A stretch of 64,000 nucleotides of DNA, taken from positions 262,106 to 326,105 of the forward strand of contig NZ_JACIFF010000002.1 in NCBI RefSeq assembly GCF_014197245.1, given 5' to 3'. The DNA comes from Neolewinella aquimaris. GTDB taxonomy: Bacteria > Bacteroidota > Bacteroidia > Chitinophagales > Saprospiraceae. The notes below the pieces were generated by a model. That model was given only the letters and a program-made list of their open reading frames with translations, made no database searches and was not told the origin of the DNA. The position numbers and the translations under genes were made by a program. Positions 16,804 through 28,454 of this stretch are shown here, piece after piece (position 1 is the stretch's first letter; every line of letters starts with the position of its first letter).

Positions 16804-16983
16804 TTAACGATCCACCGACCGCAAGAGTCCCATTCCGGTGATAAAAAAGATCACCCCGACGATGGCCACGCCCCAGGCGTTCTGCCCGAGGGCCAGTTGT
16901 CCCGGATTAAAAATGGCCAGTACGCCGAAGGCCAGTCCGATGGCGCCAATAATGGTAAAAACGAGGGCTAAGGATTTCTTCAC
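16804..16983 (-). CDS. small two-helix membrane protein (GTG start)
   Basis: 59 residues starting at a GTG. It has a first helix LALVFTIIGAIGLAFGVLAIF, a short loop NPGQLALGQNAWG and a second helix VAIVGVIFFITGMGLL, then RSVDR. The arrangement (two helices with a GQ-rich loop) is common in small bacterial membrane proteins of unknown role. A TATCTTCG promoter-like element lies 20 bp upstream, and the next gene starts 6 bp after its stop, so it heads the hydrolase-pullulanase operon. It is too short and starts with GTG, so automatic gene finders may miss it. Confidence 0.6.
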   Translation of the reverse strand: MKKSLALVFTIIGAIGLAFGVLAIFNPGQLALGQNAWGVAIVGVIFFITGMGLLRSVDR

Positions 16984-17002
16984 GGTCTGAATGATTTGGC
17001 CG

Positions 17003-17010
17003 CGAAGATA
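17003..17010 (-). promoter_or_regulatory. -7-like element TATCTTCG
   Basis: TAnnTTCG variant of the Bacteroidota -7 box on the minus strand, 20 bp before the GTG at 16983. The same TTCG variant is found before the genes at 29477, 56035 and 61404. Confidence 0.4.
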
Positions 17011-17013
17011 CCA

Positions 17014-18468
17014 TTACGCCAAAAGATCCTCGACCACCCGCCCATGAACGTCGGTAAGCCGGTACCGCCGGCCCTGGTGCTTAAACACGAGCCGCTCGTG
17101 GTCAACCCCCAGCAGGTGCAGCATGGTAGCCTGCAGGTCATGCACGTGTACGCCGTTCTCCCGGATGTTGTAGCCGAAGTCGTCCGTGGCACCGTAGACC
17201 AGACCCGGCTTCACCCCGCCGCCGGCCATCCAGATGCTGAAACAGCGCGGGTGGTGGTCGCGGCCGTAATTCTCCTTCGTAAGGGTACCCTGACTGAAAC
17301 TGGTGCGCCCGAACTCGCCACCCCACACCACCAGGGTATCTTCCAGCAGGCCGCGCTGTTTCAGGTCCTTGACGAGTGCCGCACTGGCCCGATCGCTGCT
17401 CCTGGTCATCTTCTGAATGTCGCCCGGGAGGTTTCCGTGCTGGTCCCAGCCCATGTGGTACAACTGCACGAAGGGCACGTCGCGTTCCGCCAGGCGACGG
17501 GCGAGCAGGCAGTTGGCGGCAAAGGTGCCGGGCTTGCGGGCTTCCTCGCCGTAGAGGTCGAAGACGTGCTGGGGCTCGTCGCTGAAGTCGGTCATCTCCG
17601 GCACGCTGGCCTGCATGCGGTAGGCCATTTCGTACTGGCTGATCTTGGAGTCGATCTCCGGGTCGCCCCAGTGTTCCTGCTGGGCACGGTCGAGTTCGGC
17701 AAGGGCATCGAGTTCGGCGCGCCGGCCGGAGCGGCTGATGCCATCCGGGTTGTTGAGGTAGAGGACCGGGTCGTTGCCGGACCGAAACTGAACCCCCTGG
17801 TGGTGGCTCGGGAGAAATCCGCTGCTCCAGGACTGCATGTTCAGGTTCTGTACGTCCGGCTTACCGCGTGACAACAGTACCACGAAGGCGGGCAGGTTTT
17901 CGTTGCTGCTCCCCAGGCCGTAGCTCATCCACGACCCGATACTCGGGCGACCCACCTGCTGGGAACCGGTCTGCATAAAGATCGTAGCCGGCTCGTGGTT
18001 GATCGCCTCGGTGTACATCGAATTGATCATACAAAGGTCGCCGGCCACTTCGGCAGTGTGCGGCATCAGGGAACTAAAGTAGCCCCCCGTTTGCGCGCTC
18101 CGGGTGAACGGGAAGACCGAACCCACGAGCGGAAAACTGGACTGGGCGGCCACCATGCCCGAGAGCCGCTGGTTGCCCCTCACGCTATCGGGTATTTCTT
18201 GTCCCCAGCGCTCGTTGAGCACCGGTTTATAGTCGAAGGTCTCCAGTTGCGACGGCGCCCCCGCCTGAAACAAGTAGATGACCCGCTTGGCGCGGGGAGC
18301 GTGGTGCAGTCGGGGCAGTGCTCCCCCTCCGGGTCCGATCGCAGCTTTTGGTCCCGCACCACCCGTCAGCAGCAGGGAACTCAGTGCCAGCCCCCCCAGC
18401 CCCTTCGTGGTGGTCTTCAGGAATTCCCGCCGGTTGGCGTGGCGCAGTGCTCGCTGTAGATCGTTCAT
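17014..18468 (-). CDS. DUF1501 domain-containing protein (Tat-exported, sulfatase-like fold)
   Basis: 484 residues. The N terminus has a Tat signal (NRREFLKTTTKGLGGLALSS). The body shows DUF1501 features: KRVIYLFQAGAPSQLETFDYKP, PSIGSWMSYGLGS, MGWDQHGNLPGDIQKMT and VWGGEFGRTSFSQGT with GRDHHPRCFSIWMAGGGVK, which together carry the Asp/His metal ligands of the alkaline-phosphatase/sulfatase superfamily. Function is unknown; in planctomycetes these genes are paired with DUF1549/DUF1553 cytochrome proteins, exactly as here (the partner ends 55 bp upstream). Located in the periplasm. Confidence 0.92.
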   Translation of the reverse strand: MNDLQRALRHANRREFLKTTTKGLGGLALSSLLLTGGAGPKAAIGPGGGALPRLHHAPRAKRVIYLFQAGAPSQLETFDYKPVLNERWGQEIPDSVRGNQRLSGMVAAQSSFPLVGSVFPFTRSAQTGGYFSSLMPHTAEVAGDLCMINSMYTEAINHEPATIFMQTGSQQVGRPSIGSWMSYGLGSSNENLPAFVVLLSRGKPDVQNLNMQSWSSGFLPSHHQGVQFRSGNDPVLYLNNPDGISRSGRRAELDALAELDRAQQEHWGDPEIDSKISQYEMAYRMQASVPEMTDFSDEPQHVFDLYGEEARKPGTFAANCLLARRLAERDVPFVQLYHMGWDQHGNLPGDIQKMTRSSDRASAALVKDLKQRGLLEDTLVVWGGEFGRTSFSQGTLTKENYGRDHHPRCFSIWMAGGGVKPGLVYGATDDFGYNIRENGVHVHDLQATMLHLLGVDHERLVFKHQGRRYRLTDVHGRVVEDLLA

Positions 18469-18490
18469 AATCAGTAAATTTTAAATCTGA

Positions 18491-18522
18491 AATTTCAAAT
18501 TCTAAATTTAAAATTTGAAATT
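18491..18522. repeat. AT-rich palindrome between DUF1501 and DUF1553 genes
   Basis: Arms AATTTCAAATT (18491-18501) and AATTTGAAATT (18512-18522) around an AT-only centre. It stands out in GC-rich surroundings and shares its arm sequence with the palindrome at 45359-45392. It may be a processing or termination site within the operon. Confidence 0.5.
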
Positions 18523-18523
18523 G

Positions 18524-21748
<3,225 letters not shown>

Positions 21749-21809
21749 ATCGACTATTTTCTTTGCACTAATTTACCACCTTTAATATTAGCCCGATAAA
21801 TCGCACTCC

Positions 21810-23015
21810 TTGCCCTACCTGAATCGCCGTAGATTTCTTACCGTTGCCGGTCTTCCCGTCGTGTTCGCCGCTCGTCTTCCGGCCGGTATCGGATTACTGG
21901 GCTTAGAGACGGAGGATCCCCTACCCGGCAAACATCCCGATCTCACCATCCTGAATGACCGACCGGTGAATGCCGAAACCCCACCCCACTTGCTCGACCA
22001 ACGCATTACGGGTGCAGATCGGCTCTTCGTCCGCAACAACGGCATCGCTCCTGCGTCCCCGCCCGCTGATCCTTCCGCATGGGAACTCCGGATTGCCGGC
22101 GAAGCCGTCCCCGAACCCGTCGTATTCACCCTGGCGGAGCTAAAACAGCGATTCGAGCACCATACCTACCAGCTTACCCTGGAGTGCGGCGGCAACGGGC
22201 GCAAAGAATTCAGTCCGCCCGCCAGCGGCAACCAGTGGAGTACCGGAGCGGTCGGCTGCCCGGAGTGGACCGGCGTTCGCCTCCGCGACGTGCTCGAAGC
22301 CGCTAACTTCGATCGTAAAAAAGCCGTGTACGTCGGCTATTACGGCAGGGACACCCACCTGAGCGGCGACCCGGATAAGGTGGTTATCTCCCGCGGCGTT
22401 CCGATCGCCAAAGCACTGGAAGACGAGACGCTGATCGCCTGGAACATGAACGGCCAGCCGCTGCCCCACCTAAACGGATACCCACTGCGCCTCCTCGCCA
22501 GCGGCTACCCGGCCAGCGTTTCCGGCAAATGGCTTTCCGAGATTGCGGTCCGCGATCGCGTGCACGACGGCGAAAAGATGGGCGGCGCATCCTACCGGGT
22601 ACCCTGCAAGCCCGTGGCCCCCGGCGCCGAAGTTGACGACGAAGACATGTGCATCATCGAGGAAATGCCCGTAAAGTCGCTCCTTACTTCCCCTAAAACC
22701 GGGGCCATCCTTTCCGACACGAAAACGCTGCCGATCGCCGGCCACGCCTGGTGCGGTTCCGGAGCGGTGAGTAAGGTGGACTACAGCATCGACTTCGGTA
22801 GTACCTGGCAGGCCTGTGCCCTCACCAAACCGGCCAATCGGTATGCCTGGCAACACTTTAGCGCACAGATTGAATTCCCGCAGGAGGGCTACTACGAAAT
22901 TTGGGCCCGGGCAACCGACGATCAAGGTCGGGCCCAACCCATGGTACTGCCCAACTGGAACCCCCGGGGCTACCTCAACAACGCCTGCCACCGCATCGCC
23001 ATTAAAGTCGTCTGA
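21810..23015 (+). CDS. sulfite oxidase-like molybdopterin oxidoreductase (Tat-exported)
   Basis: 401 residues, TTG start, chosen because the frame directly gives a Tat signal (NRRRFLTVAGLPVVFAA). The molybdopterin domain contains LTLECGGNGR (about residues 126-135), whose Cys is the Mo ligand in sulfite oxidases. SASGYPASVSGKWL (near 230) fits the cofactor pocket, and the C-terminal Mo-co dimerisation domain starts near residue 270 (PKTGAILSDTKTLPIAGHAWCGSGAVSKVDYSIDF segment). It probably oxidises sulfite or a related substrate in the periplasm. The small cytochrome gene begins 3 bp later and is the likely electron acceptor, as in SorA/SorB. Confidence 0.9.
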   Translation: MPYLNRRRFLTVAGLPVVFAARLPAGIGLLGLETEDPLPGKHPDLTILNDRPVNAETPPHLLDQRITGADRLFVRNNGIAPASPPADPSAWELRIAGEAVPEPVVFTLAELKQRFEHHTYQLTLECGGNGRKEFSPPASGNQWSTGAVGCPEWTGVRLRDVLEAANFDRKKAVYVGYYGRDTHLSGDPDKVVISRGVPIAKALEDETLIAWNMNGQPLPHLNGYPLRLLASGYPASVSGKWLSEIAVRDRVHDGEKMGGASYRVPCKPVAPGAEVDDEDMCIIEEMPVKSLLTSPKTGAILSDTKTLPIAGHAWCGSGAVSKVDYSIDFGSTWQACALTKPANRYAWQHFSAQIEFPQEGYYEIWARATDDQGRAQPMVLPNWNPRGYLNNACHRIAIKVV

Positions 23016-23018
23016 GGA

Positions 23019-23441
23019 ATGAGATCGCTACGCCATTTTCTGCTGCTGCTCTTCCTCGTCGTCGTTCTGGTACAAGCCTGCAGCACCGATGAAGCGCCGT
23101 CCGCTCCCCCACCCCGCCGGGAAAACATCGTCGACGGCCTCGACTCCCTCACTGGACTGATCGCGCAGGGAGACTACCGCCTGGTCAAGGGGAACTGCCT
23201 GGCCTGCCACAGCGCCAAGCTCATCACCCAGAACCGCGCCACCCGCGAAGGTTGGCTCGACATGATCCACTGGATGCAGGAAACGCAGGGACTGCCCGAC
23301 CTCGGCAAAAACGAAGGGCCGATCGTCGATTACCTGGCTACCTACTATGCCCCCGAAGAGACGGGCCGGCGGCCGCCGCTGGATAGCGTGGAGTGGTATA
23401 TTCTCTCGGCGGCCGGGGGCCAGTCGTCGGCCGAGCGATAG
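23019..23441 (+). CDS. monoheme cytochrome c lipoprotein (SorB-like)
   Basis: 140 residues. A lipoprotein signal ends in LVQAC (Cys about residue 23). One heme-binding motif, CLACH (about residues 67-71), is followed by a distal methionine candidate in WLDMIHWMQE (about 83-92). It is 3 bp downstream of the sulfite-oxidase-like gene, so it most likely takes the electrons from that enzyme and passes them to the respiratory chain. Its last codons overlap the first unit of the 11-mer repeat array. Confidence 0.85.
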   Translation: MRSLRHFLLLLFLVVVLVQACSTDEAPSAPPPRRENIVDGLDSLTGLIAQGDYRLVKGNCLACHSAKLITQNRATREGWLDMIHWMQETQGLPDLGKNEGPIVDYLATYYAPEETGRRPPLDSVEWYILSAAGGQSSAER

Positions 23442-23620
23442 CTCGTCCGCCGACTAGGGGTGGAGGTTCAATCTCACTCGGCGGACGAAGCTCGTGCCTC
23501 GCTCGGCCGACGAGGGAATGCCGTCGGCCGAGCCTAAGCTCGTCCGCCGGCTAAGTCAAGGTACTCGGCGGACGAAGCTCGTGCCTCGCTCGGCCGACGA
23601 GGGGTTCGCTCGGCCGACGA
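23424..23620. repeat. array of nine 11-bp cores TCGGC(G/C)GACGA, both orientations
   Basis: Forward cores are at 23478, 23503, 23565, 23590 and 23610; inverted cores (TCGTCSGCCGA) are at 23424, 23443, 23521 (one mismatch) and 23540 (one mismatch). Two forward pairs belong to a 41-bp exact direct repeat (23476-23516 and 23563-23603). Adjacent opposite cores can form strong hairpins. The array fills the gap between two convergent genes, and starts inside the end of the cytochrome gene. It resembles REP/BIME elements: it could end transcription from both sides or protect mRNA ends. Confidence 0.75.
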
Positions 23621-23623
23621 GGG

Positions 23624-25306
23624 TTACCGGTTGATCACGTTCTTGAAGCGGGGCCGTTTCGGGGTTACGTCACCCAGTTCGGCCTTTTTGGCGGCTTCGT
23701 ACTGGGAGTAGTTGCCTTCGAAGAAGCGGATGTTGCCTTCGTCTTCGAAACTGAGGATGTGGGTGGCCAGGCGGTCGATGAACCAGCGGTCGTGGCTGAT
23801 GACCAGTACGCAGCCGGCAAAACTGTCAAGGGCGTCCTCCAGTGCCCGCAGGGTGTTGATGTCGATGTCGTTGGTGGGCTCATCGAGGAGGAGCACGTTG
23901 CCGCCCTCGCGCAGGGTCATGGCCAGTTGCAGGCGGTTGCGCTCACCGCCGGAGAGGACGCCTACTTTCTTTTGTTGATCGGCACCGGCGAAGTTGAAGC
24001 GGCTTAGGTAGGCGCGGGCGTTAACGCTGGAGTTGCCGACCTCGATCATATCGTGCCCCTGGCTCACTACGTCGTAGATCGTCTTGTTGCCGTCCTGCAG
24101 CTGGGTGTGGGCCTGGTCGACGTAGCTGATCTCGACGGTATCGCCGATCCGGATCTCGCCGCCGTCGGGTTCCTGCTCGTTGACGAGCAAACGGAAGAAG
24201 GTCGATTTACCGACGCCGTTCGGACCGAGGATTCCCACAATGGCGTTCTTCGGGATGGTGAAGGTGGCATTGTCGAAGAGGAGACGGTCGCCGAAGCCTT
24301 TTTTCAACTGCTCGACTTCGATCACGACATCGCCGAGGCGGGGTCCGGGTGGAATGTAAATCTCCAGGTTTTTCTCCCGTTCCTTGCCTTCGTCGCCGGC
24401 GAGCTTGTCGTAGGCGTTGAGGCGGGCCTTGCCCTTGCTCTGCCGGGCCTTGGGGGCCATCTTGATCCACTCGAGCTCGCGCTTGAGGGTCTTTTGTCGC
24501 TTGCTCTCCTGCTTTTCCTCTTGGGCGAGGCGCTGCGATTTTTGTTCCAGCCAGCTGCTGTAGTTGCCCTCCCAGGGGATGCCCTCGCCGCGGTCGAGTT
24601 CGAGGATCCAGCCGGCTACGTTGTCGAGGAAGTAGCGGTCGTGGGTTACGGCAATGACGGTGCCGGGAAAGCTCTGGAGGTACTGTTCCAGCCAGTGGAC
24701 CGACTCGGCATCCAGGTGGTTCGTGGGCTCGTCGAGCAGCAGGATGTCGGGGTTGCTGAGCAGCAAGCGGGCCAGGGCGACGCGGCGGCGCTCACCACCT
24801 GAGAGTACGGCTACCTTGGCATCATCCGGCGGACAGCGCAGGGCATCCAGGGCCGTATTCAGGCGGTTGTCGAGGTCCCAGGCGTTGCGATTTTCCAGTT
24901 GCTCCATGAGTTCGCCCTGCCGCTCGATGAGTTTGTTCATCTCATCGTCGCTCATGGGCTCGCTAAACTTCAGGTTCACGGCATCGTATTCCTTCATCAG
25001 GTCGACGGTCTCCTGCACGCCCTCCTCCACGATCTCGCGCACGGTCTTGGTGGGATCCAGGGTCGGCTCCTGTTCGAGGTAACCGATCTTGTAGGTGCCG
25101 TCGAAGACGACGTTGCCTTCGTAATTTTTATCCACGCCGGCGATGATCTTCAGCAGGGTCGATTTACCGGAACCGTTGAGGCCCAGCACACCGATCTTGG
25201 CGCCGTAGAAGAAACTCAGCCAGATGTTGTTGAGTACTTTCTTGTTGGCTCCGGGGAAGGTCTTGGAGACCCGTTCCATGGAGAAGATGATCTTGTTATC
25301 GGACAT
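23624..25306 (-). CDS. ettA: energy-dependent translational throttle protein EttA (ABC-F)
   Basis: 560 residues, the EttA length. Two ABC domains are present: first Walker A LGLNGSGKSTLL (about 36-47), signature VLSGGERRRVALARLL and Walker B DILLLDEPTNHLD; second Walker A LGPNGVGKSTFF (about 360), signature VLSGGERNRLQLAMTL and Walker B VLLLDEPTNDID. The linker between them (about 240-310) is basic and charged, as in the P-site tRNA interaction motif. EttA binds the ribosomal E site and gates the first peptide bond by ATP/ADP level. It follows a DUF6438 lipoprotein and yidC in the same direction and probably shares their transcript. Confidence 0.95.
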   Translation of the reverse strand: MSDNKIIFSMERVSKTFPGANKKVLNNIWLSFFYGAKIGVLGLNGSGKSTLLKIIAGVDKNYEGNVVFDGTYKIGYLEQEPTLDPTKTVREIVEEGVQETVDLMKEYDAVNLKFSEPMSDDEMNKLIERQGELMEQLENRNAWDLDNRLNTALDALRCPPDDAKVAVLSGGERRRVALARLLLSNPDILLLDEPTNHLDAESVHWLEQYLQSFPGTVIAVTHDRYFLDNVAGWILELDRGEGIPWEGNYSSWLEQKSQRLAQEEKQESKRQKTLKRELEWIKMAPKARQSKGKARLNAYDKLAGDEGKEREKNLEIYIPPGPRLGDVVIEVEQLKKGFGDRLLFDNATFTIPKNAIVGILGPNGVGKSTFFRLLVNEQEPDGGEIRIGDTVEISYVDQAHTQLQDGNKTIYDVVSQGHDMIEVGNSSVNARAYLSRFNFAGADQQKKVGVLSGGERNRLQLAMTLREGGNVLLLDEPTNDIDINTLRALEDALDSFAGCVLVISHDRWFIDRLATHILSFEDEGNIRFFEGNYSQYEAAKKAELGDVTPKRPRFKNVINR

Positions 25307-25327
25307 AGCTTTATGGGTTGTGGTAGG

Positions 25328-26035
25328 TTAGCGCCGGGGAGACGGCAAAGAACGCCAAATTTCGTTGTCCACCAACGTTTCCACCCGGTCAATGAAGCGA
25401 CGAAGCGCGGCGGGAGCATCGTAGTACACCGTTACGGTACGCGGCCTACCCTCCACATCGGGCAGCATCAGTCGGGTGAACTGGAGGTCGGTAGGCAACT
25501 CGTCCTCTTCCGGGTAAAGGGGCGCAAACGTCAGTGTACGGAGGCTATCGATTCCGGCACTCAGCTCCCGCGCGGCAAACCCATCGAGCTCACGCTGGTA
25601 AGTCCCCTTGCCCATCAAGCCGTTACGGACGGAAAGCAGTAGGAGCCCGTCCGGCATGACGCGTAGGGTGTACACGTCGCAGTCGCCGTAACAGGCCGAC
25701 TTAAAAAATTCCATGACCGGTGCCACCTCGGCAACGGCGGTTTCGCTGGGAGCGACTTCGGCACCTACGGGAGCGCCTGTTGCGGGGCGAGCGGTATTGC
25801 GGCGATCCATCATATCGCGGACGGCCTGCTTATCATCGTCGTCCAGCCTGCGCTTCCCCTGTGCTTCCGGCACCGCGGGTCGCTCCGGCAACTGATCGGA
25901 GATTGCAACGTCCGTAGTCCCGGCCTCCGGTTTTGGCACGGCCGGAGGGGGCGGCGTGGATGCTACGCGGGTCGGCTGACGGGAGCAGGAAAAGGTCAGC
26001 GCGAACAGCAAATACAGAAGGGCCAGTTTGCGCAT
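25328..26035 (-). CDS. DUF6438-like lipoprotein
   Basis: 235 residues. A signal peptide ends in the lipobox LTFSC (Cys about 17), followed by a proline-rich, low-complexity stretch to about residue 105. The C-terminal domain begins EFFKSACYGDCDVYTLRVMPDG, with the Cys-Tyr-Gly-x-Cys motif I associate with DUF6438, and contains LPDVEGRPRTVTVYYD near the end. The two Cys may form a disulfide outside the membrane. It is 11 bp after yidC and 21 bp before ettA. No function is known. Confidence 0.7.
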   Translation of the reverse strand: MRKLALLYLLFALTFSCSRQPTRVASTPPPPAVPKPEAGTTDVAISDQLPERPAVPEAQGKRRLDDDDKQAVRDMMDRRNTARPATGAPVGAEVAPSETAVAEVAPVMEFFKSACYGDCDVYTLRVMPDGLLLLSVRNGLMGKGTYQRELDGFAARELSAGIDSLRTLTFAPLYPEEDELPTDLQFTRLMLPDVEGRPRTVTVYYDAPAALRRFIDRVETLVDNEIWRSLPSPRR

Positions 26036-26046
26036 GGTCGACGGAC

Positions 26047-27933
26047 TTACTTTTTCTTAGACTGAGCGGAAGATTGTTGGCGCTGCTGCTCCTTGAGGGC
26101 TTCCTGCAGGCGGGCACTGAAGCCACCCTTTTTCTTCGGCTTTTCCTTATTCGCGTTGAGCTTGGCCCGCAACTTATCGTCGTCGATGATAAAGTTCTTG
26201 GTGACCAGCGTCTGGGCGATGTTGAATACGTTGCTGAAGAACAGGTAACACGTCAGACCGGCCGCGAAGCTGTTGAAGAAGCCCAGGAACATCACGGGCA
26301 TGATGTACTGAAAATACTTCATCATCGGCTGGGCCGAGTAGTCCATGTGGCGGCTGTTGTAGTAGGCGTAGATCACGGTGGTGATGGCCCACAGCACGGC
26401 AAACAGGCTCAGGTGACCCTGCATGAAGGGAATCCACTCCGGCAGGCGCATGATGCTGTCGTAGGTGCTCAGGTCATTGGCCCAGAGGAAGTTCTCCTGG
26501 CGGAAGGTGATCGAGGCCGGGAAGAAGCGGTAGAGGGCAAACCAGATCGGCATCTGTAACACCATCGGCAGACAGCCGCCGAGTGGACTGGCCCCGTATT
26601 CCTGGTACAGTTTCATGGTCTCGACCTGGGCGGATTGGGAATCGTCCTTGTGCTTGGCCTTGATCTTTTCGATCTCCGGCTTCAGCACCTGCATTTTCTG
26701 ATTGCTCACCAGCATCTTGTAGGTCAGTGGGTAGACCAGCATTTTGACCAGCAGGGTAAGGACAAGGATCGCGATGCCCATGTTGCCGATGAAGCCCGAC
26801 AGGAAGTTGAACAGCGGCCGGATCACCCAGCGATTGATGGTACCGAAGATCGAGGAGCCGAAACTGACCACGTCCGATAAATCGTAGCCGATGGCCCGTA
26901 GCCGCTCGAACTCGTTAGGACCGACGTAGAATGACATACCGAAGGTTTCCGATGCGGAGCTGCCGATTGGTAGGTTGAGGTCGGAGACCAGCAGCTTGAG
27001 CTCGTCGTCGCTGAGTCTGTCCTCGTCGGCTACCGTAGTGAGGACCGCACTGCTGAAGCGATCGTCCGCGATCAGGGCGGAGGTAAAGAACTGCTGGCTG
27101 CCCGCCACCCACTTCAGGGGCTGGTCGTCGAGCGTTTCGGTGTCGTCGCTGGTACAGGAGCAGTAGTCGGTATCGTCGTCGACGGGCTTGTAGTACAGGG
27201 TCGAGTAGCTGGCCTCGTACTGGCTGTTCTTCTCGATCTTGTCGAGGTGATTTTCCCAGTGAAGACGCACCGTGCCGTCGGTATTTGCCATGACGGTGTT
27301 GAGCCCTTCGAAGCGAATGTCGTAGTCGATGAGGTAGGTACCGTCGGTCAGGGTGTACCGCTGTTCGAAGTAACCGCCGCCCTCCACCGGGGCCCGCATG
27401 GTGAGGGTTTCTCCCTCTACGGTGGGCGTGAAGTAGAGGTCGCTCGTCCGTACGCCGTCGCCGGCCACGCCGTTGACGGGTATGATGTACTCGAATTTGT
27501 TCTTTTCGTCCTCGAGCAGGAGTAGCGGAAGGTGCAGTTCTTCCTTACCCTCCCTTTCCACGACCTTGGCGTAGTTTTTGAGTTCCGCCTGGCGAATGGT
27601 TCCGCCCTTGGTGCTGAAGGTTACCTTCATCAGGTCGTTCTCGATCACGATGTCCTGGGCGGTTCCGGCGGCGGCGGTGGCGAAGGCGCCGAAGCGGCTA
27701 CCGTACTGCACCTGGCGCAGTGAGTCGGAGAGCTCCGCCGGTGATGCAACGTCGGTTTGGGCCGGCAGCTCCTCCCCTGCCCGCAGTTCGGCTTCGCTCA
27801 GGGCAGCGATGGAATCCTGGTAACGCTGCTCCATCTCGATCTCGGCGGCACTGGGCGCGGCCACGTACTGCCAGGCCAGGAAGAGCAGCATGATGAGGAC
27901 GATACCAATGATGGAAGTTCTGTCCATCTCCAT
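26047..27933 (-). CDS. yidC: membrane protein insertase YidC
   Basis: 628 residues, as in other Bacteroidota YidC. An N-terminal membrane helix (SIIGIVLIMLLFLAWQYVAA) is followed by the large periplasmic beta-domain (about 60-350) and the conserved 60KD_IMP core: GNMGIAILVLTLLVKMLVYPLT, the cytoplasmic hairpin KPEIEKIKAKHKDD, and GGCLPMVLQMPIWFALYRFF, where the family's hydrophilic-groove Arg (VKM region in this lineage has Lys) is expected. It inserts and folds inner-membrane proteins with or without SecYEG. The C terminus is strongly basic (KPKKKGG, SAQSKKK), suiting ribosome contact. A consensus promoter lies 64 bp upstream. Confidence 0.95.
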   Translation of the reverse strand: MEMDRTSIIGIVLIMLLFLAWQYVAAPSAAEIEMEQRYQDSIAALSEAELRAGEELPAQTDVASPAELSDSLRQVQYGSRFGAFATAAAGTAQDIVIENDLMKVTFSTKGGTIRQAELKNYAKVVEREGKEELHLPLLLLEDEKNKFEYIIPVNGVAGDGVRTSDLYFTPTVEGETLTMRAPVEGGGYFEQRYTLTDGTYLIDYDIRFEGLNTVMANTDGTVRLHWENHLDKIEKNSQYEASYSTLYYKPVDDDTDYCSCTSDDTETLDDQPLKWVAGSQQFFTSALIADDRFSSAVLTTVADEDRLSDDELKLLVSDLNLPIGSSASETFGMSFYVGPNEFERLRAIGYDLSDVVSFGSSIFGTINRWVIRPLFNFLSGFIGNMGIAILVLTLLVKMLVYPLTYKMLVSNQKMQVLKPEIEKIKAKHKDDSQSAQVETMKLYQEYGASPLGGCLPMVLQMPIWFALYRFFPASITFRQENFLWANDLSTYDSIMRLPEWIPFMQGHLSLFAVLWAITTVIYAYYNSRHMDYSAQPMMKYFQYIMPVMFLGFFNSFAAGLTCYLFFSNVFNIAQTLVTKNFIIDDDKLRAKLNANKEKPKKKGGFSARLQEALKEQQRQQSSAQSKKK

Positions 27934-27997
27934 AGGTTGTTCTTTTTCCGTATCTAAGGGGAACCTGACGGGTACTGACGGGTTCCTTTTGGGGCCG

Positions 27998-28005
27998 CAA
28001 AGGTA
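27998..28005 (-). promoter_or_regulatory. -7 promoter element TACCTTTG of yidC
   Basis: Exact TAnnTTTG match on the minus strand, leaving a leader of about 60 nt before the yidC ATG. It lies 14 bp from the start of the divergent DUF3293 gene. Confidence 0.5.
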
Positions 28006-28019
28006 CGCACCAATCGCTT

Positions 28020-28454
28020 ATGCTTCAGTTGACAAAAGACGAATCGCGCTCTCCCGAAGAGCAACTCCTGGAACAGGCGTACCTGAATGCCCGCTACACC
28101 GTAAACGGCATTTCCCTGAAAATAGGTGAGCCCCACCCTGAATTTGACCGCTGGCTGTCCGAACGATCCGCCTTCCGGTACGCCATTCTGACGGCGCACA
28201 ACCCCCAATCTCGCCCGCTCGCCCCAACCGTCAACCAGGCGCGCAACGATACGCTGCAAGTCCTTCTCGACCAACTCCAACTGGAATACGTACCCGCTTC
28301 CGGTGAGGATCCCGCAGGAGTCTGGCCGTCCGAAACGGGTTTCTGTATTCTCGACGGCCGGCCCACCGCACCCCGTGAGATCGGCCGACTCTACGAGCAG
28401 TATGCCATCGTAGTGGGTGAACGCGGTGGTTCGCCGGGTTTACGCTGGCTCTGA
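28020..28454 (+). CDS. DUF3293 domain-containing protein
   Basis: 144 residues, soluble. The pattern YAILTAHNPQSRPL (about 59-72), VNQARNDTLQVLLDQL, the Gly-Asp/Pro-Trp-Pro-x-Glu segment DPAGVWPSETGF (about 99-110) and YEQYAIVVGERGGSPGLRW at the end match the DUF3293 family as I know it. Function unknown. It is divergent from yidC and its last 15 bp overlap the convergent oxidoreductase gene. Confidence 0.75.
   Translation: MLQLTKDESRSPEEQLLEQAYLNARYTVNGISLKIGEPHPEFDRWLSERSAFRYAILTAHNPQSRPLAPTVNQARNDTLQVLLDQLQLEYVPASGEDPAGVWPSETGFCILDGRPTAPREIGRLYEQYAIVVGERGGSPGLRWL

Noticed and set aside
23424-23620. Possible CRISPR array
   Set aside because: Repeats are 11 bp, irregularly spaced and in both orientations, with no spacers of constant length and no cas genes.
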